From: an uncultured Gardnerella sp.
GTDB taxonomy: Bacteria > Actinomycetota > Actinomycetes > Actinomycetales > Bifidobacteriaceae
NCBI GenBank assembly: GCA_947289115.1
Contig: CAMYPG010000005.1
Location: 7,692 to 71,691 of the forward strand
Direction of reading: 5' to 3'
Length of the DNA: 64,000 nucleotides
Part shown: in pieces, positions 1-8,328 of the stretch
Numbering within the stretch: position 1 is the stretch's first letter
How the letters are laid out: every line of letters begins with the position of its first letter
The notes under the pieces: model-generated
Databases searched by the model: none
Told to the model about the DNA's origin: nothing
What the model saw: only the letters and a program-made list of their open reading frames with translations
Position numbers and translations under genes: made by a program

Positions 1-216
1 GTTATTGCGCGCGCAGTTGAGCACGGGGTTCCTGTGCCAGCATTCTCTAGCTTGCTCGCATACTACGATGGCTTGCGTTCCAAGCGTTTGCCAGCTTCGC
101 TTATTCAGGCTCAGCGCGATTTCTTCGGCGCTCACACTTACGGTCGTATTGACGAGCCAGGAGTATTCCACACTTTGTGGGCAGAGCCTAATCGCCCAGA
201 AGTAAAGCAGGATTAA
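1..216 (+). CDS. gnd: 6-phosphogluconate dehydrogenase, C-terminal end (partial)
   Basis: This is the last 71 residues of decarboxylating 6-phosphogluconate dehydrogenase, the NADP-dependent step giving ribulose 5-phosphate. The frame is open from base 1, so the gene starts outside the window. The visible part has the family's C-terminal landmarks: the helix around [11 protein letters not shown] and the [11 protein letters not shown] segment that closes over the substrate, then a TAA stop. It faces pgl, opcA and zwf convergently, so all oxidative pentose phosphate enzymes sit together. Identity rests on strong motif recognition; the N-terminal NADP domain is not visible here. Confidence 0.93.
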   Translation, partial: VIARAVEHGVPVPAFSSLLAYYDGLRSKRLPASLIQAQRDFFGAHTYGRIDEPGVFHTLWAEPNRPEVKQD

Positions 217-238
217 ATCAAAATAATATTTATAACTA

Positions 239-270
239 ACATGCCTTTGCATTATTATGCAGAGGCATGT
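239..270 (+). terminator. Hairpin downstream of gnd
   Basis: A near-perfect inverted repeat (ACATGCCT paired with AGGCATGT, with a further GCAT/ATGC inner stem) lies about 20 bases after the gnd stop. The T-rich tract follows only after about 15 bases, so it may stabilise or end the transcript rather than act as a textbook terminator. Confidence 0.55.
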
Positions 271-374
271 ACTCTATTCTGCTCTTTTTTAGCATATTTT
301 ATTGCTGAATTTTACTAATATTCTTAAATTGATTGATTTCCTTGATATTTCAATGGTTTTATGAAGATTTTCCC

Positions 375-411
375 AAATGCGCCATGTTTTAAACATGCTA
401 TTTTCGCATTT
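375..411 (-). terminator. Possible hairpin terminator of the zwf-opcA-pgl transcript
   Basis: Read on the minus strand, AAATGCG pairs with CGCATTT around an inner palindrome (CATGTTT/AAACATG), about 50 bases after the pgl stop. There is no strong U tract, so the call is tentative. Confidence 0.35.
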
Positions 412-463
412 GCGCCAATTTATGTAGCGCATTTAATTTTTGACTTGCTGAATATTATGCAGA

Positions 464-1285
464 TTACTGAATTGCGGCATGCAAAGTTTCTGCGGTGGTT
501 AGCCATGCTATTTCTTCCGTGCCGTTGGCAAAAGACGCAGGATAATCTGGGTTATTATCCGAAGAAAGCGCGTTCATTAAAGCTTTTCCTTTTTGCTCTC
601 CAGCCGTTAAGAACCAAGTGCGGCGGCTATGAGCTAGCACGGGTGCGCTAAGAGTTAATCTCATTGGCGGTTGCTTAGGGGAGTGATTCACGCCTAAAAC
701 TATGCGATCGCGATTATGAATTTGCGGCAATCCTGGGAAAAGTGAAGCCATATGTGCGTCTGGTCCCATGCCAAGAATTGCCAAATCAAACACAGGCTCT
801 TTGCCTAGTAAGCCTATAATTTCTTCTTCGTAATCGCGTGCTGCTGCGTCTAAAATCGCATTGTTTTCAGCATCGCTAGCATTTGCCACTTCTTGCGCAT
901 TGCGATCATCTGCAGGCATTTCGTGAATATGAGACTCCTGCAAAACTTTGTGATCGCTAAGCATATTAAGAAGTAGCTCGCGAGCCTTGAGCGCATTGCG
1001 ATCGTCGCTGTTATAAGCTACAAAACGTTCATCTGCCCACCAAATATGAACATTGGACCAGTTGATTGCTGGAAGCAATGGGTTGCTAGCTAACATTTGA
1101 AACATGCGAATAGAATCTGTTCCACCTGTTAGCAAAAGATGGAATGGCTTATTAAGATTTTCAACATTGTTTTGCCATTGCATAATCAAAGTCACAAGTT
1201 TTTGCGCAGCAACAGCAGCTAGAATATCTTGATTATCGTAGCCGTACACTGTTGCGTTATGCGCAAATCTAAAATCTTCAGCCAT
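464..1285 (-). CDS. pgl: 6-phosphogluconolactonase
   Basis: Hydrolyses 6-phosphogluconolactone to 6-phosphogluconate in the cytosol. The 273-residue protein has the DevB/NagB-like fold signatures: LLLTGGTDS near residue 50, WADERFV near residue 85, and FDLAILGMGPDAHMASLFPG near residue 165. The length is normal for the family. The start ATG at 1285 is preceded by AAGGA on the minus strand. It is the last gene of a zwf-opcA-pgl run, 33 bases after opcA, so it is very probably cotranscribed with the enzyme making its substrate. The family assignment is firm. Confidence 0.93.
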   Translation of the reverse strand: MAEDFRFAHNATVYGYDNQDILAAVAAQKLVTLIMQWQNNVENLNKPFHLLLTGGTDSIRMFQMLASNPLLPAINWSNVHIWWADERFVAYNSDDRNALKARELLLNMLSDHKVLQESHIHEMPADDRNAQEVANASDAENNAILDAAARDYEEEIIGLLGKEPVFDLAILGMGPDAHMASLFPGLPQIHNRDRIVLGVNHSPKQPPMRLTLSAPVLAHSRRTWFLTAGEQKGKALMNALSSDNNPDYPASFANGTEEIAWLTTAETLHAAIQ

Positions 1286-1318
1286 AATGAATCCTTTTAT
1301 TATTTTTTACCCATTGTA

Positions 1319-2272
1319 TTAAAGTTCGTTATCTTGCATTGTGCAACAATCTGCGTGAACAAGTTGAGCATAGATCTCGTCTGGATCGATTCTACGCAAC
1401 TCCTCACTCAAGCAATCTTCTAAAGATCTAATTGGCATTGCAATTGGCTGTGTTGCTTGTCCTGGAAGACTTATCATTGCTTGTTCTTCTCCAGAAGGAC
1501 GAGTCAAAGAGAGCACGCCATCTTGTCTTTTAAGACTTACCTCCGTAATTGCATGCGCGCTCGAATCCTCAACAATTTCAACAGGAACATTAAGCGATAT
1601 TTTTAGCCATTGTGCGAGCAAATGCATCGGAACATAATGCTTTGGACCGCTAACCTTAGCACTAATAACAGGTAAATGCGGAGGCTGATCAAGCATAGAA
1701 GCTAGCATTGCACGCCAAGGAGTAAGACGAGTCCAAGAAAGATCAACATCTTTAGAAGACCAGTTTTTGCGCAAATTTTTCACAGTTTCAAGAGTATTGT
1801 CCGCATTTTGAGCATCAGTGATTCTGCTACTTGCCATAGTTCCAAGCAAGTCCTTAGCAGGATTTTCTGGTGCATTTGTAGGCCACCACGCAACAATCGG
1901 CGCGTCTGGAACAAGCAGAGGAATAACAAGCGTATCTGGATGTCGAACTAAGCCATTATGAGGGTAGAGAATAATGATTTCCCCAGCTCCAGCATCTGCG
2001 CCAAAGCGTACTTGCGCGTCTAAGTTTGGCGTTTCTTCGCTTTGTGAATCTGCTATATTGACTCGTGATTCGCGAACAATGGCAATAACTCTACAAGGGT
2101 GTTCGCGACTAGCTGCATTTGCTGCTCCCAGTGCGTTTTCAAGATCTTTAAGAGTGGTGTCAATAAGAAGAGTTAGCACGCGTCCAGTTGCAGATTCTCC
2201 ACGCTCTTCGTGAAGCTCGTCGATTTTTGCAGAGATTTTAGACGTGTTTGTGTTAGGAAGATTAATAATCAT
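1319..2272 (-). CDS. opcA: Glucose-6-phosphate dehydrogenase assembly protein OpcA
   Basis: OpcA is the actinobacterial and cyanobacterial partner that assembles or activates glucose-6-phosphate dehydrogenase. The 317-residue protein carries typical blocks: DTTLKDLENALGAANAASREHP (shown here from residue ~45), then VPDAPIVAWWPTNAPENPAKD and SRITDAQ. I place the start at the second methionine (MIINLPNT), because its ATG overlaps the zwf stop as ATGA, a translational-coupling arrangement; an upstream in-frame ATG at 2284 is also possible. Its position between zwf and pgl is the usual actinobacterial order. Confidence 0.92.
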   Translation of the reverse strand: MIINLPNTNTSKISAKIDELHEERGESATGRVLTLLIDTTLKDLENALGAANAASREHPCRVIAIVRESRVNIADSQSEETPNLDAQVRFGADAGAGEIIILYPHNGLVRHPDTLVIPLLVPDAPIVAWWPTNAPENPAKDLLGTMASSRITDAQNADNTLETVKNLRKNWSSKDVDLSWTRLTPWRAMLASMLDQPPHLPVISAKVSGPKHYVPMHLLAQWLKISLNVPVEIVEDSSAHAITEVSLKRQDGVLSLTRPSGEEQAMISLPGQATQPIAMPIRSLEDCLSEELRRIDPDEIYAQLVHADCCTMQDNEL

Positions 2273-3849
2273 GGCAGCCTCCAATGGCGATTATCGCGAG
2301 CAAGCATAGCGTCAGCTTCCGCTGGACCCCACGTTCCAGCACGGTATGGCTGAGGCTGTGTACCAAGCGAACTCCAAAAATCTTCAATAGGATCTAAGAT
2401 TTTCCAACTTAAATCAACTTCTTGTGTAGTTGGGAAAAGCGGTGGCTCGCCAAGTAAAACGTCTAGAATAAGGCGCTCGTAGGCTTCTGGAGAGTTTTCT
2501 GTAAAAGATCTTCCATAACTAAAGTCCATAGAAACATCGCGAACTTCCATAGATGTTCCGCCTGGCACTTTTGCGCCAAATCGCATTGTTACGCCTTCAT
2601 CTGGCTGAACGCGAATCACAATCGCATTACTACCAAGTTCGCGCACAGCAGTGGACTCAAAAGGCAAGTGTGGAGCGCGCTTAAAAATCACGGCAATCTC
2701 TGTAACGCGCTTTCCTAAGCGCTTTCCGGTTCGCAAATAGAACGGAACTCCAGCCCAGCGACGAGTGTCTACGTCTAAACGCACGGCAGCGTATGTTTCC
2801 GTAGTGCTATCCGGGCTAATTCCTTGCTCTTGCAAATATCCAACGGCTTTATACGATCCTTGCCAACCTTCTGCGTATTGACCTCTCGCAGTATTTGTTG
2901 CTAAATCTTTAGGCAAGCGTATAGCAGACAAGACCTTAGTTTTTTCAGCCGTCAAGTCACTAGCACTAAAACTTACTGGCTCTTCCATAGCAGTAAGAGC
3001 CATTAGTTGCAGCAGATGATTTTGAATAACATCTCTGGCTGCTCCAATCCCATCATAATATCCAGCTCTGCCGCCTATGCCAATATCTTCTGCCATAGTA
3101 ATCTGCACGTGGTCAACATAATTAGCGTTCCAAATTGGCTCATACATTGCATTTGCAAAACGAAAAGCCAGCAAATTTTGCACAGTTTCTTTGCCTAAAT
3201 AGTGGTCTATGCGGAATACAGAATTAGGGTCAAAAACTTCGGAAACTACGCGATCCAACTCTTGTGCGCTTGTTAAATCGTGACCAAAAGGTTTTTCTAT
3301 TATCACTCGTCTCCACGCGTTTTCGGAGGAATGTGAAAGCCCCGATGCTGCTAACTGCTGTGCCACAACAGGGAAGCTAGAAGGCGGAACCGACATGTAA
3401 AACGCGTGATTTCCGCGAGTTCCGCGATCTCTGTCTAGCTCGCTTACGGTTTTGCTTAAGCGCTCAAATGCGCTTGCGTCGTCGAATGTTCCGCGAACAA
3501 AACGTATGCCTTTAGCAAGGTTAATCCATGTTGATTCACGAAATGGTGTGCGGCAATGTTGTTGAATATTTTCACGCACAAAGTTTACAAAATGTTCATC
3601 TGTCCAGTCGCGTCTTGCGAAGCCCGTTAAACCAAATCCAGGTGGTAAAAGCCCTCGATTCGCCAAATCGTATACGGCTGGCATAAGTTTTTTGCGCGCT
3701 AAATCGCCAGTAATTCCGAATATTACTAAACTACATGGTCCTGCAATACGAGCCAAACGCAAGTCTCGTGGATCGTGTAGCGGATTTTTCCAAGCTGTTG
3801 TTTCTTCGCTATGCGCAGTCGAGCATATTGTGGTTCTTAATTCAGTCAT
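2269..3849 (-). CDS. zwf: Glucose-6-phosphate 1-dehydrogenase
   Basis: Oxidises glucose 6-phosphate to the lactone with NADP. Key motifs are the nucleotide-binding GITGDLARKKL, the active-site block FRIDHYLGKETVQN, and the substrate-binding VIIEKPFGHDL. Roughly 526 residues is normal. The start is uncertain: ATG at 3849 (MTELRTT), 3858 and 3888 are all in frame and none has a clear ribosome-binding site. I prefer 3849, because the region upstream of it holds a regularly spaced repeated hexamer that looks regulatory. First gene of the zwf-opcA-pgl run. Confidence 0.94.
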   Translation of the reverse strand: MTELRTTICSTAHSEETTAWKNPLHDPRDLRLARIAGPCSLVIFGITGDLARKKLMPAVYDLANRGLLPPGFGLTGFARRDWTDEHFVNFVRENIQQHCRTPFRESTWINLAKGIRFVRGTFDDASAFERLSKTVSELDRDRGTRGNHAFYMSVPPSSFPVVAQQLAASGLSHSSENAWRRVIIEKPFGHDLTSAQELDRVVSEVFDPNSVFRIDHYLGKETVQNLLAFRFANAMYEPIWNANYVDHVQITMAEDIGIGGRAGYYDGIGAARDVIQNHLLQLMALTAMEEPVSFSASDLTAEKTKVLSAIRLPKDLATNTARGQYAEGWQGSYKAVGYLQEQGISPDSTTETYAAVRLDVDTRRWAGVPFYLRTGKRLGKRVTEIAVIFKRAPHLPFESTAVRELGSNAIVIRVQPDEGVTMRFGAKVPGGTSMEVRDVSMDFSYGRSFTENSPEAYERLILDVLLGEPPLFPTTQEVDLSWKILDPIEDFWSSLGTQPQPYRAGTWGPAEADAMLARDNRHWRLP

Positions 3850-3891
3850 GTATACCATCGTAATGTTTCGACTTGATTTGCTGCGCATGGC

Positions 3892-3940
3892 TTACCAGGA
3901 TTTGCGCAGGACTTACCATGATTCTCACTAGGATTTACCA
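3892..3940. repeat. Three phased TTACCA repeats upstream of zwf
   Basis: TTACCA (TGGTAA on the minus strand) occurs at 3892, 3913 and 3935, that is at 21 and 22 base intervals, two turns of B-DNA. On the minus strand each is followed by a related extension. A looser copy (ATACCA) lies at 3852. The placement directly upstream of zwf suggests a regulator array; no binding protein is known to me. Confidence 0.45.
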
Positions 3941-3945
3941 GTAAA

Positions 3946-6390
3946 TTATCCTCCGCACACGGCTAGTCTTATCATTTGCGCGTATTGTGGACCTCCAATA
4001 GGAGTCAAATGTATTCCATCGTCTGTTAAGAATTCGGAGTGTCCTGCGCTTAAACCATACCAGTCTATTATTCCAACGTTTTTGCGTTTCGCTGCAAAAG
4101 CGCGCAGTCTTGCGTTTGTTTCGTCTTGCCAAGGCTGTGGAACACGGGTTGTTACAAAATACACTGGTTTGCCGCCTGTAACATTTACCATATTTTGCAA
4201 AACAGATTCGTCTCTAGGAGGTCCGTTTGTTCCAAGCTCATAGATTACAACGCTTCCAGGGTGTTTCCCAACTAAATCTTGCTGATAATCTTCCGCTCCG
4301 TGGAATATTTGTCTGCTCACTTTTCCGTCAATCCAAGCGTTTGGTAATGCTTGCATAAGGTATGGTTTTGCGCCTTCTGTTACGGAATCTCCAACCATTG
4401 TTATGTCTGCAGTGCAAACATTGCGTTTTGAGTCTATTTTCCATGGTTTTGTATTTATGTTTTCTGGCACTTTTTCTGCAATCGGGTTGAGAATCCTATG
4501 GTCAGATGGTTTTGTTGGAAGCGTTTGTTTTTCTATGTTCTCGCGCTTTCCGCCTGTTTTTTTCTTCGTATTAGCGGAATTTTTTTCTTGTGCAGTTTTT
4601 TCTTGTGCAGTTTTGTTTTGAGTATTCGCGTCTTGCGCGTTTAATTCTGGTCTTAATTGTATAGCTCGCGCTTGCGCAATACTATTCCAGTTAACTGGCG
4701 CTGCAATTATTGCTAGCCCAACTATTGCACAAATCACTATTACCGTTCTTCTTAAAACAAACGGCAATCTTATATTCTTACTTTTAACGTTTAAAGTATC
4801 TGAAGATAAATCAGGAGATAAATCAGGGTTTTTCGCGTCGATATTGTCCGAGATAATATCGTCTTTCTGGCTAATACTAAAGGTTATATGCTTATTTGCA
4901 AGAGGCATCTCGAATATTCTGTAAAAAACCTCTGCTGCAATAATAACTATTACGCATTGCCCTGCCTGTTCCCAAAGAGTTATCTGTGTGGTTCTTGTAG
5001 CAGGGTTTAGTATTTCTAGAATAGGGAAGTGGACTATGTAAATCGCAAAAGATCTTAGACCTATATATTTCAGTGGAGCAATTTCAAGTATTTTAGTGCA
5101 AATACTATTTTTCTGTAGGCAGGACCACATTAAAATCGCGCAAACTATTGCGAATATCGTGTATCCGCCGTAAACAATCCAGGTTTTTGAACCGTCTTCT
5201 TTCACTAAGCACCATAGAATAAAAATTAACGCAGCCAATCCTATAATCGATTTTTGTAGTGTGCTTAGAGGTTTTTGAAGAGTTTTTGCTATTTTTGCGA
5301 ATTTACCAGATTCTGATTTATTTTTTAGATCAGTTTTTACTTTATCAGTGTTTTCTGATTCGTTGGTTTGTTGCCACTTTTCCCCAGCAATTTCATTATT
5401 AGATTCATCGGATTCGTCATATTCGCCATCTTTATCAGATTCCATCATGTTTACTTGCAATCCTGCTAGTAAATCGTCTGGTATCGAGGCTTCTGAGGAT
5501 TGGCTTTTATTTTGCGTATTTTGTGTATTTTGCGCTTCTATCTCTGATGAATCCTCTATTTTTTCGATTTGTGTTTTTTTGCTTTTGTTTCCAACAATAT
5601 ATTTACAAGCATCTGCAATAATTTTGATAATGGAACGTTCGCTAAACCATGTGCAATACATTGCTAGTAATGCACCAATTAAGAATTCTCCAGCTCGAGT
5701 GTCAATAGAGTAATACACGCGCGCAATGGTTTGGCCATCTCCATAAAAAATCGTAATTGCTAGGTTTGCCAACGAACATGCAATCATAAGAATCGCCGTA
5801 ACGCACATTCTTACAAATTTAGAGTGCACAATTTTAAGAATCGCCCATAGTATAATCGGCCAAAATACAAAGATTTGCATAATAAGTCCCAAATACCAAA
5901 GGTGTTTTATTGGGGATGGTAGTCCTGATTGTTCAAAGTAAGATACTTTTCGTAAAATATACGCCATATTGCTTGTAAAGCTAGCGCCTGTTAGTGCGTC
6001 AGATTGTAGTTTTGTTAAAAGACTTGGTGAAAATAGCCACATTAGTGGGGCGCTCAGAGCAATAATCCCTATAGTAGACGGCCAAATTCGTTTTACGCGT
6101 TTAAACAAGTATTTTAAGTAGGCGAATATTTTAGACTTTACCGGTATTTTGGTTTGTTCGCTGGTTGCTGGCGACTTTTGCGCATTTGATGTTTCAAACA
6201 TTTTTAGCAGAGATACAGTGCTGAAGTATCCAGCCATAACAAGAAACATTGTTACTCCCAAGAATCCTCCTGGAAGTACTATTGGACGTAGGTGGAACGC
6301 TACAATCGCAATAACAGCAATAGCACGCATGCCATCTATTGCAGCGTTGCGTTTGCTTGTAGTGTTAGCTGCGTTGTTTATCTCTGTCAT
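3946..6390 (-). CDS. Acyltransferase 3 / SGNH-hydrolase fusion membrane protein (OatA-like)
   Basis: An 814-residue membrane enzyme. The N-terminal half is an acyltransferase family 3 domain: DGMRAIAVIAIVAFH with the catalytic-type histidine near residue 33, followed by GGFLGVTMFLVMAGYF and about ten hydrophobic segments. The C-terminal 150 residues form an SGNH esterase-like domain: GDSVTEG near residue 667, ELGTNG near 718, and DGIHLTP near 791. This order is that of peptidoglycan or polysaccharide O-acetyltransferases such as OatA, where the outer domain transfers acetyl groups. Odd: a roughly 100-residue acidic, Ser/Asn-rich insertion lies between transmembrane segments (about residues 265-365), and a Lys/Thr/Asn linker precedes the SGNH domain. 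The exact substrate cannot be told from sequence. Confidence 0.86.
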   Translation of the reverse strand: MTEINNAANTTSKRNAAIDGMRAIAVIAIVAFHLRPIVLPGGFLGVTMFLVMAGYFSTVSLLKMFETSNAQKSPATSEQTKIPVKSKIFAYLKYLFKRVKRIWPSTIGIIALSAPLMWLFSPSLLTKLQSDALTGASFTSNMAYILRKVSYFEQSGLPSPIKHLWYLGLIMQIFVFWPIILWAILKIVHSKFVRMCVTAILMIACSLANLAITIFYGDGQTIARVYYSIDTRAGEFLIGALLAMYCTWFSERSIIKIIADACKYIVGNKSKKTQIEKIEDSSEIEAQNTQNTQNKSQSSEASIPDDLLAGLQVNMMESDKDGEYDESDESNNEIAGEKWQQTNESENTDKVKTDLKNKSESGKFAKIAKTLQKPLSTLQKSIIGLAALIFILWCLVKEDGSKTWIVYGGYTIFAIVCAILMWSCLQKNSICTKILEIAPLKYIGLRSFAIYIVHFPILEILNPATRTTQITLWEQAGQCVIVIIAAEVFYRIFEMPLANKHITFSISQKDDIISDNIDAKNPDLSPDLSSDTLNVKSKNIRLPFVLRRTVIVICAIVGLAIIAAPVNWNSIAQARAIQLRPELNAQDANTQNKTAQEKTAQEKNSANTKKKTGGKRENIEKQTLPTKPSDHRILNPIAEKVPENINTKPWKIDSKRNVCTADITMVGDSVTEGAKPYLMQALPNAWIDGKVSRQIFHGAEDYQQDLVGKHPGSVVIYELGTNGPPRDESVLQNMVNVTGGKPVYFVTTRVPQPWQDETNARLRAFAAKRKNVGIIDWYGLSAGHSEFLTDDGIHLTPIGGPQYAQMIRLAVCGG

Positions 6391-6818
6391 TTTGCCTGCA
6401 ACTTGCTAATACGTGGTTTAATTTTGGTTGTGGACATGATGTGGGTATGAATTGTTTTATGACTAACATCGCCCAAAACGTAGTCATATTATCTACGTAT
6501 TAAGACACTGTAGTTAGTTATAGCGTGTCTTAGTTTTTCCCTAGTTTTTCCTTGATTTTTCTTATGTTTTTTGCAAGTTTTATGAAATTTTTTAATATGG
6601 ATTTAAATATTTTTCAAGGTAATTATTCGTTTTTATTAAGATTTTTCTCTGCTATTTTTTAGTGCGGTTGCTTTCGACTTTTGTTTGCTAAAATGCCAAT
6701 GTTATACAACGCGTTTTACGTGCTCTTTGCTGCGCGCTAGAGTTAGACTGAACAGTCTAATTTAGGTGTATAAACGTTAGATTGATAAACAGTGTGTTTT
6801 ACGCATTAAGGAGTAAAC
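6391..6818. promoter_or_regulatory. 428-base intergenic region between the acyltransferase and ppa genes
   Basis: AT-rich spacer between divergent genes. It holds an unassigned hairpin at 6501-6532 (TAAGACAC/GTGTCTTA followed by GTTTTT) and a perfect palindrome at 6743-6760. A TATAAA-like -10 candidate near 6770 lies between that palindrome and ppa. No coding potential was recognised. Confidence 0.5.
6743..6760. promoter_or_regulatory. Perfect 8-2-8 palindrome upstream of ppa
   Basis: TTAGACTG-AA-CAGTCTAA is an exact inverted repeat ending about 10 bases before a TATAAA element and 58 bases before the ppa start. Placement and symmetry fit an operator for a dimeric repressor. No U tract follows, so it is unlikely to be a terminator. 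Confidence 0.5.
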
Positions 6819-7313
6819 ATGGCAGAAACATTCAATGTTGTGGTAGAAATCCCACGCGGATCCAAGAATAAGTATGAAGTTGATCACGAAACTGGTCGCG
6901 TTTTCTTGGATCGTACCCTTTTCACAGCTATGGGTTATCCAGATGATTACGGTTACATTGATGGAACTTTGGGCGAAGATGGCGATCCACTCGATGCTCT
7001 TGTTATGATTCCAAACTCTGTGTTCCCAGGATGCGTTGTTGAGTGCCGCGCTGTTGGCTTGTATCACATGGTTGACGAAGCTGGCGGAGACGATAAGGTT
7101 TTGTGCGTTCCAGCAGATGTTCGTTTCGACGACATCAAGGATATTGATGACGTGAATGAGTATCACAAGGCTGAAATCAAGCACTTCTTCGAGCAGTACA
7201 AGGCTTTGGAGCCAGGTAAGGAAGTTCTTCCTGGTGACTTCTGGGCTGGAGTTGAGCAGGCTGAAAAGGAAATTGTCGCAGCTCGCAAGCGTCTTGAAGA
7301 AAGCGAAAAGTAG
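6819..7313 (+). CDS. ppa: Inorganic pyrophosphatase
   Basis: Hydrolyses pyrophosphate to phosphate and so pulls biosynthetic reactions forward. The 164-residue protein is a family I soluble pyrophosphatase: PRGSKNKYEVD, then FTAMGYPDDYGYIDGT, and the metal-binding signature GEDGDPLDALVM with its three aspartates. ATG at 6819 follows an AAGGAG ribosome-binding site. Monocistronic, closed by the hairpin at 7364. Confidence 0.96.
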   Translation: MAETFNVVVEIPRGSKNKYEVDHETGRVFLDRTLFTAMGYPDDYGYIDGTLGEDGDPLDALVMIPNSVFPGCVVECRAVGLYHMVDEAGGDDKVLCVPADVRFDDIKDIDDVNEYHKAEIKHFFEQYKALEPGKEVLPGDFWAGVEQAEKEIVAARKRLEESEK

Positions 7314-7363
7314 TTTTCGATATTAGTCGCGAATCTTCCGAGCGTTTTAGAAACGCGTTTGCT

Positions 7364-7400
7364 AGTGTCTAACACATTTTTATGTGTTAGACACTTTTTT
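7364..7400 (+). terminator. Rho-independent terminator of ppa
   Basis: AGTGTCTAACACAT pairs perfectly with ATGTGTTAGACACT around a four-base loop, followed by a run of T. It also separates ppa from the convergent membrane-protein gene. Confidence 0.9.
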
Positions 7401-7413
7401 TATTCTAAAAAAT

Positions 7414-8139
7414 TTAAGCGATTAGTAGCATTCCTAAACCAGTTGCGTAAACAACCATTCCGCCCATCATCACGGGAATCAAAGCAGTGCCAATTTGTGG
7501 CAAAAGCATGTCAGTATTGTATTTTGCATCTTTAACCCAAAGATGAGAAAGCCCAGCTAGAACAATTACGGCAAGCAAACCCAATACTGCTACCAGTACG
7601 CCAAGTTCTAGAATACGCACGGAGAATGTGAAACGAATAATCGAAGGCAAAAAAAGCCATCCTGGAAGAGCTGCACAAGCGATACTTGCTGTAAGAGAAT
7701 GTGAAATATTTCTTACCAGATTAGATCTCTCTTCCCTAAGCATTTGACGACCAAAGCTAACAAAAGTTGCAGCAACAAGAATTAGAGCAAAGCTAACAGC
7801 CCAACGTTCATATGGGTGAATAGCTGCAATGAACTTATCCATACTAACTTCTGTATTATCTATTACGTTGCTAGGAAGCCAACCTTTTAAAGCTAATGCC
7901 GCGCACCACATGGATGCGATTCCGGCAAAAAGCGGAATAGCTTTATCTGCTGTAGAACCTTGTAGCGGCCAGAAAGTAACTAGAGCAAGAAGAATAATCA
8001 CGCAAACGGTTATAACGGCTTTTGCTGTGGCTATTGGCAGAATGGCTGCAATTGCTAAAAGAGCTATAGCAACGAATTGAGTTACAACAATCGTAATGTG
8101 ATTATGCATTGCATTATGTGCGATGTTATCGTTGCTCAT
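7414..8139 (-). CDS. Multi-pass membrane protein of unknown function
   Basis: A 241-residue hydrophobic protein that I do not recognise. It shows a short polar N-terminus (about 16 residues) and roughly six to seven predicted membrane helices, including VVTQFVAIALLAIAAILPIA, a helix near residue 50, and a C-terminal pair ending GMVVYATGLGMLLIA. No catalytic or binding motif is visible. It is divergent from glnR, sharing a short intergenic region, and convergent with ppa. ATG at 8139 is preceded by AGGAG on the minus strand. Coding is supported by uninterrupted length and membrane periodicity. Confidence 0.75.
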   Translation of the reverse strand: MSNDNIAHNAMHNHITIVVTQFVAIALLAIAAILPIATAKAVITVCVIILLALVTFWPLQGSTADKAIPLFAGIASMWCAALALKGWLPSNVIDNTEVSMDKFIAAIHPYERWAVSFALILVAATFVSFGRQMLREERSNLVRNISHSLTASIACAALPGWLFLPSIIRFTFSVRILELGVLVAVLGLLAVIVLAGLSHLWVKDAKYNTDMLLPQIGTALIPVMMGGMVVYATGLGMLLIA

Positions 8140-8328
8140 ATTACGCTCCTATCGCGTTTTATAAGATAATTTTAATAAATTGTTTAGCCGTATTAACTTA
8201 TTTTATATGTAAGCGTACACTTGCATGCTTCGATTCTTATTAAGTATCTTAAGTATGGATTACAATTTTCTTTTAACAGCTTGATTTTGAATTTGTTATT
8301 CAATTCTATGCGTTCTGGAGGTATCAAT

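Noticed and set aside
3935..4132. A 65-residue basic minus-strand frame
   Set aside because: It is an alternative frame of the acyltransferase/SGNH gene.
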